DNA of 60,966 nt from an uncultured Methylococcaceae bacterium (lineage in GTDB: Bacteria; Pseudomonadota; Gammaproteobacteria; Methylococcales; Methylomonadaceae): assembly GCA_903859415.1 (NCBI GenBank), contig CAIOMN010000003.1, positions 1-60,966 of the forward strand. Direction: 5' to 3'. Shown here in pieces: positions 47,032 to 56,221 of this stretch. Within the stretch, counting starts at the first letter, position 1, and each line of letters begins with the position of its first letter. Both the position numbers and the translations under genes were made by a program. The notes below the pieces were generated by a model. It saw only the letters and a list, made by a program, of their open reading frames with translations. It ran no database searches and was not told where the DNA came from.

Positions 47032-47620
47032 TTGGAACTTTTATACTGTCGATAACTGGACACTAGCCGCAAAAACCTGTGCACTCATCATTACTGGAAC
47101 AGTAACTGTTGCAACGGGGATTTACTTTGACAGCCTTGATCAATATCAATCACTCCAAATTGCTAAAACACAAGAACCCATATTAAAAGAAGAACTTGAG
47201 AAAAAACAAAAAAAGGCGATCAATATTCAAGAATATCAAAAGCAATTAAATGAAGTAGAAAGTTCACTGGAAGGCATCATTAAACAAATGCCGCGAGAAG
47301 AAGAACTCGCCGGTCTATTGATTGATATCTCTCAAACTGGGTTATCCAATGGACTTAACATTAAACTATTCAAACCCAATCCTCCGTTTATCAAAGGGTT
47401 TTATGTCGAATTACCCATTAATATCCAAGTCTCAGGGCAATATAACGAACTAGGCTTATTTATAAGTGGCTTAGCCTCGTTACCAAGAATAGTTACCCTA
47501 CACGATATCACGATTACGCCAGAGGGTAATGAGGGGGTGTTAATGATGACCGCATTAGTAAAGACGTATTACGAAACCACTGATACCACAGTCATTAAAA
47601 AACCTAGGGACCCCAAATAG
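47012..47620 (+). CDS. pilO: Type IV pilus assembly protein PilO
   Basis: 202 residues with a short N-terminus, a membrane segment at about 19-39 (CALIITGTVTVATGIYFD), a Lys/Glu-rich coiled coil (about 55-92), and a C-terminal domain with MPREEELAGLLIDISQTGLSNGL and VELPINIQVSGQYNELGLFISGLASLPRIV, typical of PilO. It pairs with PilN in the periplasm. Its start lies within the end of pilN, and its stop overlaps pilP by one base. Confidence 0.94.
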   Translation: MKLSDVNWNFYTVDNWTLAAKTCALIITGTVTVATGIYFDSLDQYQSLQIAKTQEPILKEELEKKQKKAINIQEYQKQLNEVESSLEGIIKQMPREEELAGLLIDISQTGLSNGLNIKLFKPNPPFIKGFYVELPINIQVSGQYNELGLFISGLASLPRIVTLHDITITPEGNEGVLMMTALVKTYYETTDTTVIKKPRDPK

Positions 47621-48183
47621 TGTTGCAGCCCAAGCTATTTTTATATAACAGCTATCACTACGTTATTACATCACTGTATGTTACTTTGTTGATTGTATTA
47701 ATTAGCTGTGAAAATAATAGTCTTGATGATTTGACTCGCTATATTGAACAAATTAAAACAGAACAAAAGGGTAAAATAAAGCCATTACCTGAAATGAAAC
47801 AAATTGAGTCTTATCTATTTGATCCTAAAGGATTGCGCAATCCCTTTATACCTTTTGTACCATTCAAACCATTAAAGCCTATCCTGGCTCAAGATGGCAA
47901 AAATAACATCAAGCCAGATATGACACGCCAGAAAGAAGTTTTAGAGTCATTTCCCCTGGATATTTTAAAAATGGTAGGCACCATTAAGTTCAAGTCAAAC
48001 CTATGGGCACTGATTAAAGTAGAGGACAAACTCATTTATAAAGTTCATATCGGGAATTACCTAGGCAAAAATTATGGAAAAATCACCCAAATAAGCATCA
48101 ACAAAATTGAATTAACCGAAGTAATGGTTGATCATTCAGGCCAATGGCATGAACATCAAACCTCATTAGCGTTAATTGAATAA
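47620..48183 (+). CDS. pilP: Type IV pilus assembly lipoprotein PilP
   Basis: 187 residues. GTG start. The signal ends in a lipobox VLISC (Cys about 30). The mature protein has the PilP pattern: acidic start, disordered linker, YLFDPKGLRNPFIPF, then the small beta-domain LDILKMVGTIKFKSNLWALIKVEDKLIYKVHIGNYLGKNYGKI that contacts the secretin PilQ. It links the inner membrane platform to PilQ. Confidence 0.93.
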   Translation: MLQPKLFLYNSYHYVITSLYVTLLIVLISCENNSLDDLTRYIEQIKTEQKGKIKPLPEMKQIESYLFDPKGLRNPFIPFVPFKPLKPILAQDGKNNIKPDMTRQKEVLESFPLDILKMVGTIKFKSNLWALIKVEDKLIYKVHIGNYLGKNYGKITQISINKIELTEVMVDHSGQWHEHQTSLALIE

Positions 48184-48222
48184 ATTTTAATAAAACAAGT
48201 TATACGAAAAGGTGTCATTCCT

Positions 48223-49818
48223 ATCAACATTAAAAGAAATTTAAATAGCCTAAAAAAAACAAGCTGTCTAATATTGTTATTTCAAATTAGCAATGCTGAT
48301 GCTGACTTGGTAAACCAAAAGATTAACATCAATCATAAAGAAACAAAACACACCAAAACACCTTCTCCGCCTGAGCACACTAGTGATCGCTCTCCAGTTA
48401 GATATATTGGCGAGCCATTATCATTAAACTTTCAAAACATAGAAGTACGAAGCGCTATTGCAATACTGGCTGAATTTACTGACCGAAATCTTGTAGCTGG
48501 GGATGATGTGACTGGCACCATCACCTTAAAACTAAATGATGTGCCATGGGATGAAGCACTTGATTTTATAATGATGACCCAAGGCTTGGAAAAATTCGAG
48601 TCCGGCAATGTAATCTTAATTGCCCCCATAGGGAAGATAAAAGAGTACAAAGAAGAACAACAAGAAACCGTTTCTGTTTTAGAACAGTTAGATCCTTTAT
48701 TTACGGAATATATTAAAATTAATTACGCAAGAGCAGAAAGCTTCAGGAATTTATTAAATGGTTTCGATGCCGGACAATTTGGTAGTTGTGGCGTAAAAAA
48801 TGTGACTGGATCAAATAACAGCAACTATTCAATCGCTACTTCACCTTCAAACCAATATGGATACACGAACTCTAACATCAACCAACCACAAATCAAAACA
48901 GCCAAACACGATGATTTAAAAATTCTTTCCTCAAGAGGTTCAGTTGTTGTTGATGCGAGAACGAATACACTCATCATTCGTGAAACCGCGAAACGTCTTG
49001 AAGAAGCTAAGCAATTAATTAAAAAACTGGATGTCCCGGTTCGACAGGTTATGATCGAATCCAGAATCGTGATTGCCAGCAATACCTTTGCAAAACAATT
49101 GGGCGTTAGATTTGGAGTCGCAGGCAATAACGTAAAATTCGGATCTAGCTCTGGTGCAGTAGGGTCAGTTAATAGCTTAGGCGGAACTACCGGCAGCATT
49201 AATGGTACCGGCATCGTCAATGACGCACTCGTTGACCTTGCGGCGACTAATCCTTATGGACAAATAGGGATGACGTTAGTAAAAGGTGCTGATTATGTCC
49301 TGAACCTTGAACTCTCAGCTTTGCAAGATCAAGGTAAAGGTGAAATTGTATCAAATCCCCGCGTCATGACGACTGATCGTTGCAACGCAAAAATCAAACA
49401 AGGTACTCAAGAACCTTATCAATCAGGATCATCTGCGAGCACCCCTGCCAATATTCAATTTATTGACGCATTATTAGAGCTGGATGTTCTTCCTCAAATA
49501 ACACCGAGCGGCAGTATTTTGATGGCATTGAATATTACTAAAGATGAACCTAATTATGCACTACAACAAGTTAATCAACCCCCTCCACTGACAAAGCGAG
49601 AAGTCGAAACGACCGTTCAGGTAATGGATGGTGAAACCGTGGTTCTGGGTGGTATTTTCGAAGGAACACAAACCAATACAAAGAACTCAGTGCCTTTTCT
49701 TGCAGATTTACCATTCATAGGCGTTTTATTCAAACGTACCGCGAATACTGACGATAAAAAGGAATTATTAATTTTTATAACGCCAAAAATCATTACGGAT
49801 AATGCGGCAAGTAATTGA
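48223..49818 (+). CDS. pilQ: Type IV pilus secretin PilQ (short form, unusual start)
   Basis: Outer membrane secretin through which the pilus passes. The frame is open from just after the pilP stop. From the only conventional start (TTG 48274) the product (514 residues) has no signal peptide; the upstream in-frame codons read NIKRNLNSLKKTSCLILL then FQISNADA, a good signal, so translation likely begins at a non-standard codon (ATT 48217, ATC 48223 or ATT 48229) after AAAAGG at 48207-48212. I place it at ATC 48223. Domains: N0/STN (LSLNFQNIEVRSAIAILAEF), N1, and the secretin core with VPVRQVMIESRIV, EIVSNPRVMTTD and the C-terminal VPFLADLPFIGVLFKR. The N-terminal AMIN domains of typical PilQ are absent. 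Confidence 0.9.
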   Translation: MNIKRNLNSLKKTSCLILLFQISNADADLVNQKININHKETKHTKTPSPPEHTSDRSPVRYIGEPLSLNFQNIEVRSAIAILAEFTDRNLVAGDDVTGTITLKLNDVPWDEALDFIMMTQGLEKFESGNVILIAPIGKIKEYKEEQQETVSVLEQLDPLFTEYIKINYARAESFRNLLNGFDAGQFGSCGVKNVTGSNNSNYSIATSPSNQYGYTNSNINQPQIKTAKHDDLKILSSRGSVVVDARTNTLIIRETAKRLEEAKQLIKKLDVPVRQVMIESRIVIASNTFAKQLGVRFGVAGNNVKFGSSSGAVGSVNSLGGTTGSINGTGIVNDALVDLAATNPYGQIGMTLVKGADYVLNLELSALQDQGKGEIVSNPRVMTTDRCNAKIKQGTQEPYQSGSSASTPANIQFIDALLELDVLPQITPSGSILMALNITKDEPNYALQQVNQPPPLTKREVETTVQVMDGETVVLGGIFEGTQTNTKNSVPFLADLPFIGVLFKRTANTDDKKELLIFITPKIITDNAASN

Positions 49819-50068
49819 TAGTTTCTACTTAATAATAAAAAAGGGCATAATCTTCCCAAATTTTAGCAATTTAACCTTATAATAAGACCATTTTTGAACA
49901 GTTGTATAGTTTGCAATCGAATGCTTATTTATTTAGCACATGCAAATAATAACTGCATTGAGTTCATAGTTACATAAACAGTATTTCAAGACGATAGCTC
50001 TATAGAGTTGTTAATTTTTTATAGCTCCCCCCCCTTAATCGGGAGTTTTAAACCCTCACGGTATTTTG

Positions 50069-50593
50069 ATGACAAAATCAGAGAACATATATTTAGTTGG
50101 CCTAATGGGCGCAGGAAAAACCACAATAGGTCGTCAGTTAGCCAAATCACTCGCCCTGCCTTTTTATGATAGCGATAAAGCCATCGAAGAAAGTACAGGA
50201 GTTGATATTCCAACAATTTTTGAGTTTGAAGGAGAAGAAGGCTTTCGGGATCGTGAACAAAAAATGCTTCAGCAACTAACTCAATTAGACGGTATTGTTA
50301 TGGCCACTGGAGGTGGTGCTATTTTAAGGGAAGAAAACCGTCGTTTATTAAAGGACAATGGTTTTATAGTGTATTTGCAATGTTCAGTCGAGCGAATTTT
50401 AGAACGAACTCGCAGAGATACTCAACGTCCGTTATTAAAGACAGAAAATCCTAAAGAACGTATAGAAACATTATTTGCAGAGCGTGAACATCTATATGTA
50501 ACTTGCGCCGACTTTATCATTGACACCGGTATTTTGCAGAGCAAAGCAGTCGTCAGTCATATTCTTGAAGAATATAAATCAGCAAATCGTTAA
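50069..50593 (+). CDS. aroK: Shikimate kinase
   Basis: 174 residues from ATG 50069 (a TTG three bases earlier is possible). Phosphorylates shikimate at O-3, fifth step of aromatic amino acid synthesis. Walker A GLMGAGKTTIG (residues 11-21), substrate-binding DSDKAIEE and FRDREQKML, the GGGAIL loop, and the lid RRDTQRPLL. Follows pilQ by about 250 bp with no terminator seen; aroB begins five bases after its stop. Confidence 0.95.
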   Translation: MTKSENIYLVGLMGAGKTTIGRQLAKSLALPFYDSDKAIEESTGVDIPTIFEFEGEEGFRDREQKMLQQLTQLDGIVMATGGGAILREENRRLLKDNGFIVYLQCSVERILERTRRDTQRPLLKTENPKERIETLFAEREHLYVTCADFIIDTGILQSKAVVSHILEEYKSANR

Positions 50594-50598
50594 TTTTA

Positions 50599-51681
50599 AT
50601 GAAAAAGTTATTAGTCGAACTGGGTAATCGTAGTTACCCCATATATATTGGTTCAGGCTTATTAAAACAGCCTGAACTATATACGCAGCACATCAAGTCA
50701 AAACAAGTTATCATTATTACTAATGAAACCATTGCCCCCCTGTATTTAGATACTGTTTTAAACCAGTTAACCTCTCACATCGTTGAAAAAGTCATACTCC
50801 CCGATGGCGAACAGTATAAAACTCTAGAATATATCACCCAGATCTTTGATAATTTATTAGCGAACAAATTTAGTCGAAATTCAACTTTAATTGCTCTAGG
50901 TGGTGGGGTAATAGGTGATATGGGTGGTTTTGCAGCAGCCTGTTACCAACGAGGCATTACTTTTATACAAATACCTACTACCTTATTGGCCCAAGTTGAT
51001 TCCTCTGTCGGAGGAAAAACGGGGGTTAATCATCCTTTAGGCAAGAACATGATTGGGGCTTTTTATCAACCTCAATGTGTTATTGCTGACGCAAATGTTC
51101 TTGACACCTTAGATAATAGACAATTATCCGCCGGCTTGGCAGAAGTCATCAAATACGGATTAATCCGGGATGTTGAGTTTTTTGAATGGCTTGAGCACAA
51201 CATTGATGCCTTATTACACAAAGACAAAAATGCCTTAGCCTACGCCATTGAGAAATCCTGTCTTAATAAAGCCCAAGTAGTTTCAGAGGATGAGACCGAA
51301 ACAGGTATTAGAGCTACCCTCAATTTAGGACATACCTTTGGTCATGCCATTGAAACCGGCGCGGGGTATGGAACCTATTTGCATGGAGAAGCGGTTGCAA
51401 TTGGTACTTGCCAGGCTGCGGACCTATCCAGAAGAAAAGGCTGGCTAACTGATCAGGATGTGAACAGAATCATCTGTCTGTTTCAAAAATGTAACTTACC
51501 CACCACTCCACCAGCAAACCTGGATTCAAGCCGTTTTATAACATTAATGTCGGTTGACAAGAAAAACGTTGATGGACAGATCAGACTCATCTTACTAAAA
51601 AAAATAGGTGAGGCTACATTACCTACCAATGTCGATAAAGCTTTATTAATAGAAACCCTAGATACCTATGGTAGAAGTTAA
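50599..51681 (+). CDS. aroB: 3-dehydroquinate synthase
   Basis: A 360-residue NAD- and zinc-dependent enzyme, second step of the shikimate pathway. Motifs: LPDGEQYKTLE, GGGVIGDMGGFAAACYQRGI (NAD-binding), PTTLLAQVDSSVGGKTGVNHPLGKNMIG, AEVIKYGLI (zinc Glu), and NLGHTFGHAIE with metal-binding His. Length and order are standard. Five bases after aroK, as in most gammaproteobacteria. Confidence 0.97.
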   Translation: MKKLLVELGNRSYPIYIGSGLLKQPELYTQHIKSKQVIIITNETIAPLYLDTVLNQLTSHIVEKVILPDGEQYKTLEYITQIFDNLLANKFSRNSTLIALGGGVIGDMGGFAAACYQRGITFIQIPTTLLAQVDSSVGGKTGVNHPLGKNMIGAFYQPQCVIADANVLDTLDNRQLSAGLAEVIKYGLIRDVEFFEWLEHNIDALLHKDKNALAYAIEKSCLNKAQVVSEDETETGIRATLNLGHTFGHAIETGAGYGTYLHGEAVAIGTCQAADLSRRKGWLTDQDVNRIICLFQKCNLPTTPPANLDSSRFITLMSVDKKNVDGQIRLILLKKIGEATLPTNVDKALLIETLDTYGRS

Positions 51682-51704
51682 CTCTGTTACGCGTGTAGGC
51701 CCCG

Positions 51705-52544
51705 TTGACTTATCAAAAATCTCTATCTAGCAATACGCTGATAACCCCGGAAATAACCAGGCAACTGGAATTAGTTAATCACCTGTTGGTTAACTCCCAG
51801 CAAGCATTGATTATTTCTGGTCCAAACGGCATTGGAAAATCAACGTTTGTAACTATTTTACAAACACATCATAAGGGATCATGGTTGTATTGCGTTATTG
51901 AAGCCAATACAACGTTAAGATTTGAAAAGATTCTGGGCCAATTACTGAAGATCATTAATCAAGAGAAAGCAAGCATCCACTATAAAAACTTAAGGATTGC
52001 TTTTCGTCAGTTTGAGAACAAGAATAGAAAAATTGTATTGATCATTGATAATGCAAGCCAATTAGAAGCAGGACTCATCAATACACTCATTGACGCTGCA
52101 TTAAATAATTCGGTGTTGCGGGTTATTTTTGTGTTAACAAACGATGAACTGGATTCTAAAATAAGCTCAGATCTTGCGCTTGATGATAGCTTTTTAATTG
52201 AAATAGAACCTTTTACAAAAGATCAATGTAGTCGCTTTTTACAGGGTTTAGCCTCATTACCTCAACCTCGGTTAGCATTAAGTGAAATTAATGATGAATA
52301 CCTTGATGCTATTTACTTACAAAGTCAGGGAATCCCTGGAAAAATAGTTGCTGGTTTACCGACGGATGAGACAACTGTAATACAAAGCAGTGAATCATCA
52401 CTAAAAATACTCATTGCGGCGGTTATCGTGTTAATTATACTAGCACTCATGACACAGTGGTTAACGGGGATGCCCCGTAGCGCAAAACTGGATGATACCG
52501 TCACTGATCATCTGCAAGAAACGACGACAGACACCCTTAAATAA
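51705..52544 (+). CDS. DamX-like AAA ATPase domain protein lacking SPOR
   Basis: 279 residues in the usual damX position (aroK-aroB-damX). TTG is the only possible start, since an in-frame stop lies just upstream. It has a cytoplasmic ATPase-like domain with Walker [12 protein letters not shown] (about 38-48), a degenerate Walker B (KIVLIIDNASQLEAGL) and a C-terminal membrane segment (about 228-248), with only ~30 residues after it. Typical DamX proteins continue into a periplasmic SPOR domain that binds septal peptidoglycan; it is absent here. Possibly shortened, its SPOR partner being the separate SPOR protein at 56222-57628. ExeA/GspA-like function is the alternative. Confidence 0.7.
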   Translation: MTYQKSLSSNTLITPEITRQLELVNHLLVNSQQALIISGPNGIGKSTFVTILQTHHKGSWLYCVIEANTTLRFEKILGQLLKIINQEKASIHYKNLRIAFRQFENKNRKIVLIIDNASQLEAGLINTLIDAALNNSVLRVIFVLTNDELDSKISSDLALDDSFLIEIEPFTKDQCSRFLQGLASLPQPRLALSEINDEYLDAIYLQSQGIPGKIVAGLPTDETTVIQSSESSLKILIAAVIVLIILALMTQWLTGMPRSAKLDDTVTDHLQETTTDTLK

Positions 52545-52581
52545 TAAACTGTTTTTATATTAACCTTAATAAACCATCACA

Positions 52582-53646
52582 ATGACAGCTTTAAAAAACG
52601 ACATCTTTATCAGAGCTCTTTTAAAACAACCGATTGATCGAACTCCCGTATGGATGATGAGACAAGCGGGAAGATACTTACCAGAATACAGACAGGTAAG
52701 AGAACAGGCAGGTAGTTTTTTAAATCTGTGTACTAACCCTGAACTCGCTTGTGAAGTCACCCTGCAACCCCTACGCCGTTTTAACTTTGACGCCGCCATC
52801 CTGTTTTCAGACATCCTGACCATTCCTGATGCCATGGGCTTAGGTCTTTACTTTACAGAAGGTGAAGGTCCAAAATTCAAAAACCCCATTAAAACAGCAG
52901 CGGATGTCAATAAGTTACCTATTCCTGATCCTCATGCCGAATTACGTTATGTAGTAGACGCAGTCAGTTTAATCAGAAAGTCTTTGCAAGGTAGCGTGCC
53001 TTTAATTGGCTTCTCAGGTAGTCCCTGGACCTTGGCGACTTACATGGTAGAAGGCGGCAGCAGTAAGAGCTTTCAAAAAGTTAAGAGCTTAATGTATGAG
53101 CAACCCAAATTATTGCACACCCTGTTAGACAAATTGGCGCAATCCGTCGCTGCTTATTTAAATGCTCAAATTGAAGCCGGCGCACAGGCCGTTATGCTAT
53201 TTGATACCTGGGGCGGCATGTTAACCTCGGAAGATTACATTGAATTTTCATTGTATTATGCCAAACAAATTAGAGCCTTATTAAAAACCAATATTGATGG
53301 TCAACAAGTGCCGACTATCTTATTTAGTAAGGGTGGTGGACTGTGGTTAGAAACAATGGCTGACGCGGGTTATGATGCCCTTGGATTAGACTGGCAAACC
53401 GATATACAGATAGCTCGCGCTCGCGTTGGTGATAAAGTCGCTTTACAGGGTAATATGGACCCCGTTGCCCTATACGCAAAACCAGAAGTCATTGTAGAGA
53501 AAGTGAAATCCATCTTACATAAATACGGCAACGGTTCAGGTCATGTATTTAATTTGGGACATGGTATTCTACCTGACATTAACCCTGATCATGTTAAAGC
53601 CATGGTCGATGCTGTGCATACCTTTAGTCCTGCTTATCATCAATAG
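52582..53646 (+). CDS. hemE: Uroporphyrinogen decarboxylase
   Basis: A 354-residue haem-pathway enzyme turning uroporphyrinogen III into coproporphyrinogen III. Canonical blocks: [18 protein letters not shown] (substrate Arg residues), [15 protein letters not shown] with the catalytic Asp, [20 protein letters not shown], and [18 protein letters not shown] near the end. Length is standard. Located right after the DamX-like gene, as in several gammaproteobacteria. It would also serve siroheme-independent haem supply for cytochromes. Confidence 0.97.
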   Translation: MTALKNDIFIRALLKQPIDRTPVWMMRQAGRYLPEYRQVREQAGSFLNLCTNPELACEVTLQPLRRFNFDAAILFSDILTIPDAMGLGLYFTEGEGPKFKNPIKTAADVNKLPIPDPHAELRYVVDAVSLIRKSLQGSVPLIGFSGSPWTLATYMVEGGSSKSFQKVKSLMYEQPKLLHTLLDKLAQSVAAYLNAQIEAGAQAVMLFDTWGGMLTSEDYIEFSLYYAKQIRALLKTNIDGQQVPTILFSKGGGLWLETMADAGYDALGLDWQTDIQIARARVGDKVALQGNMDPVALYAKPEVIVEKVKSILHKYGNGSGHVFNLGHGILPDINPDHVKAMVDAVHTFSPAYHQ

Positions 53647-53665
53647 TCAACCCGAAGAGTACATC

Positions 53666-54124
53666 ATGAAACTATTAAAATGTGTTTTATTCATCGGTTT
53701 ATTCGCCTTTAATTTCGGTGTTAAAGCCGAAAACAATAAGGCCGATAAGCCCATTGATATCGTAGTATATAGAAGCCCTACCTGTGAATGCTGTGGCCGA
53801 TGGCTGGAACATATGAAACAAAATAACTTTAACATCAAAGATATTGTTACAGAAAATGTGGATGCCATCAAAGAAAAGTACGACGTTCCAGAAACACTCG
53901 CTTCTTGCCATACAGCCATCGTAGATGGTTATGTTATTGAAGGTCACGTCCCCGCCAATGACATTAAAAACCTGTTAAAGTCTAAAGCTAAGATAACAGG
54001 ACTGAGTGTCCCAGGAATGCCACGCGGCACACCCGGCATGGAAGTGGGCGCCAAGGACCCTTATCAGGTCATCAGCTTTGATCAACAAAAAAATACCAAG
54101 GTTTTTAACAGTTACGAAAAGTAA
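53666..54124 (+). CDS. DUF411 exported protein (metal-related)
   Basis: ATG 53666 is chosen because it gives a signal peptide (MKLLKCVLFIGLFAFNFGVKA) and has GAAGAG just upstream; a longer frame into hemE is not needed. The 152-residue product matches DUF411: IVVYRSPTCECCGRWLEHMK with a Cys cluster resembling metal sites, then SCHTAIVDGYVIEGHVPANDIK and the Pro/Gly-rich GLSVPGMPRGTPGMEVG. Members are periplasmic and often near copper or metal-resistance genes. Role here unknown. Lies 19 bp after hemE. Confidence 0.85.
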   Translation: MKLLKCVLFIGLFAFNFGVKAENNKADKPIDIVVYRSPTCECCGRWLEHMKQNNFNIKDIVTENVDAIKEKYDVPETLASCHTAIVDGYVIEGHVPANDIKNLLKSKAKITGLSVPGMPRGTPGMEVGAKDPYQVISFDQQKNTKVFNSYEK

Positions 54125-54150
54125 CTCATTAAAAACTGTTTTCATGAATC

Positions 54151-54190
54151 TAGCCGTGGTTTCGTTCACTACAACTTAAAACCACGGCTA
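54151..54190. terminator. Hairpin between convergent genes
   Basis: A 12-bp perfect inverted repeat (TAGCCGTGGTTT and its complement) with a 16-base loop, between the rightward DUF411 gene and the leftward accA. It probably ends both transcripts. Confidence 0.65.
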
Positions 54191-54217
54191 ATGATGAAAG
54201 CAAATAATCAGACTAAC

Positions 54218-55186
54218 TTACTTCCCTGCTTCTTCAGTAAAAGTACCAAAATCCATAATACGTTGATAGCGGACTTTCAACAATTGTTCAATATCGTGTT
54301 GCTTTAATTCAGCCAGATGGCGAAGCAGCGCTTCTTTTAAGTTTAAGCTAATCGCTTTAAAGTCACGATGACCACCGCCTAAAGGCTCTCTAACCACCTC
54401 ATCAAGAAAGCCTTGTTCACGAATTCGATCAGAGGTAATCCCCATTGCTTCTGCAGCTAATTGAGACTTCTCCTGGCTCTTCCACAAAATAGAGGCACAG
54501 CCTTCGGGTGAAATCACCGAATAAGTACTGTATTCAAGCATGATTAAACGATCACCCACGCCAATTGCCAAAGCACCACCTGAACCACCTTCACCAATAA
54601 TAGTACATATAATCGGTGTTCTCAGCTTAGCCATTTCAAACAGGTTTCTGGCAATCGCTTCACTTTGACCGCGTTCTTCAGCACCAATACCTGGATAAGC
54701 ACCCGGGGTGTCAATTAAACAAATAACCGGTATTTTAAAACGCTCAGCCATTTTCATAACACGTAAAGCTTTACGATAGCCCTCAGGTCTTGGCATCCCA
54801 AAGTTTCGGTAAATTTTTTCCTTAGTGTCGCGACCTTTTTGATGACCAATAACCATCACCGGCTGATCATCTAACCTCGCTAAGCCACAGACAATGGCTG
54901 GATCGTCTGCAAATGCCCTATCGCCATGTAATTCATGAAAATCAGTAAAGATATGTTCCACATAGTCGAGCGTATAAGGACGACCTGGATGCCGGGATAA
55001 TTGAGATATTTGCCAATCAGTCAGATTACTGAAAATGGTTTCAGTTAAAGCCTGGCTTCTATCTTCTAGCTGTTTAAGCGCAGTTGAAATATTTATTTTA
55101 TTGTCAAACTCTACATTACGGAGTTCTTTTATTTTCGCTTCTAATTCAGCGATGGGTTGTTCAAAATCGAGAAATTTTAGATCCAT
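54218..55186 (-). CDS. accA: Acetyl-CoA carboxylase carboxyltransferase subunit alpha
   Basis: 322 residues, standard for AccA. With AccD it moves the carboxyl group from biotin to acetyl-CoA, the committed step of fatty acid synthesis. It has [18 protein letters not shown] at the N-terminus, [55 protein letters not shown] and [22 protein letters not shown], the crotonase-fold acyl-CoA site. Single gene on the minus strand. Confidence 0.97.
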   Translation of the reverse strand: MDLKFLDFEQPIAELEAKIKELRNVEFDNKINISTALKQLEDRSQALTETIFSNLTDWQISQLSRHPGRPYTLDYVEHIFTDFHELHGDRAFADDPAIVCGLARLDDQPVMVIGHQKGRDTKEKIYRNFGMPRPEGYRKALRVMKMAERFKIPVICLIDTPGAYPGIGAEERGQSEAIARNLFEMAKLRTPIICTIIGEGGSGGALAIGVGDRLIMLEYSTYSVISPEGCASILWKSQEKSQLAAEAMGITSDRIREQGFLDEVVREPLGGGHRDFKAISLNLKEALLRHLAELKQHDIEQLLKVRYQRIMDFGTFTEEAGK

Positions 55187-55345
55187 GGAGACAACTTAGT
55201 TTGAGCAGTTATATTTAAAGTGTAGATTTTATAGAAATTCATTAATTTATTCTAAATAATTTCAGTTTTTTAGAACACTGAATCAACTTCATGCCTGATT
55301 TTATAGTAAAATTCCATAATTCAAAGAAAGTCTAACGCTCCTCTA

Positions 55346-55750
55346 ATGTTTATAATCACCAAAGAAGTCTATTTTTGTTACGGCCATCGCTTAATGAATC
55401 ATCCCGGAAAATGCCGTAATCTACATGGTCATAGTGTTAAGGCCTCTATTTCGGTTCAGCAAGCCCAATTAAATGATCAAGGCATGGTCTGTGATTTTTC
55501 TGATATAAAAGAGTGCGTAGAAGCCTATATTGACAATATCCTTGATCATAACTTTTTGCTTCATAAAGCAGACCCCATCATTCCCATGCTTATCGCTAAC
55601 AACGAGCGCTTTCTGGCACTGGATGAACACCCTACCGCCGAGGTACTCAGTAAAATGATTTATCAACATTTAAAACTAGCGGGATTTAATGTAGCTAAAG
55701 TCGTGTTATGGGAAACATCCAGCGCTTCTGCCTGCTATCAAGAAGAATAA
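55346..55750 (+). CDS. queD: 6-carboxytetrahydropterin synthase QueD-like
   Basis: 134 residues of the 6-pyruvoyltetrahydropterin synthase family. Zinc ligands His 14, His 27 and His 29 (YGHRLM and LHGHS) and the catalytic Cys 23 (GKCRNLHGH) mark the queuosine-pathway enzyme. It ends with VVLWETSSASACY, with the conserved Glu. It makes 6-carboxytetrahydropterin, a precursor of 7-deazaguanine for tRNA queuosine. The other queuosine genes are not here. The next gene starts 7 bp after it. Confidence 0.9.
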   Translation: MFIITKEVYFCYGHRLMNHPGKCRNLHGHSVKASISVQQAQLNDQGMVCDFSDIKECVEAYIDNILDHNFLLHKADPIIPMLIANNERFLALDEHPTAEVLSKMIYQHLKLAGFNVAKVVLWETSSASACYQEE

Positions 55751-55757
55751 AACGGTG

Positions 55758-56201
55758 ATGAGTTTTGTTAACCCCATCAACAAATCGTATTGTTTAGAAC
55801 AGATTTGTGAATCGAATTATCAAAAATTACTTAAGCTTATACCTGACCTACTCAGTTGTAAAAATACCGCAATTGGCATTGCCGCACATAACAACAATGC
55901 CGATCTTCATCTGACCATTATTGCTATCTCACCCTATACCATGACCGTAGAACTGAGTCATCGTTTTAGTATGAATTTAGATAATCTTATGAAGCCAGCC
56001 GTACAAATACGACTTTATTTAGATGCTCAATTAGCAGAGGTACTGAATGACGAAGATCGCGCTCACGTGACAAAAGTCTATAAGAATCCAGGACTCAGCA
56101 GTGAGATAATGAACTATAAATGGAAATTAAACTATTTTCTCCAGAAGTGGTTAGACCATTGCCTAAAAAAACAGTATCAATTTAATAACCTACCGCATTA
56201 A
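55758..56201 (+). CDS. YqiB-like (DUF1249) protein
   Basis: 147 residues from ATG 55758 (a GTG directly before it is possible). It matches E. coli YqiB/DUF1249: CLEQICESNYQKLLKLIPDL, the strand HLTIIAISPYTMTVELSH, VQIRLYLDAQLAEVLN, and the final NYFLQKWLDHCLKKQY. Function unknown. It follows queD by 7 bp, so the two are probably co-transcribed. Confidence 0.85.
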   Translation: MSFVNPINKSYCLEQICESNYQKLLKLIPDLLSCKNTAIGIAAHNNNADLHLTIIAISPYTMTVELSHRFSMNLDNLMKPAVQIRLYLDAQLAEVLNDEDRAHVTKVYKNPGLSSEIMNYKWKLNYFLQKWLDHCLKKQYQFNNLPH

Positions 56202-56221
56202 AAATGATCCATCCAATCAAC

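Noticed and set aside
49998-50007. CTCTATAGAG palindrome before aroK
   Set aside because: Short, with a related sequence before nhaD, but no shared context; could be chance in AT-rich DNA.
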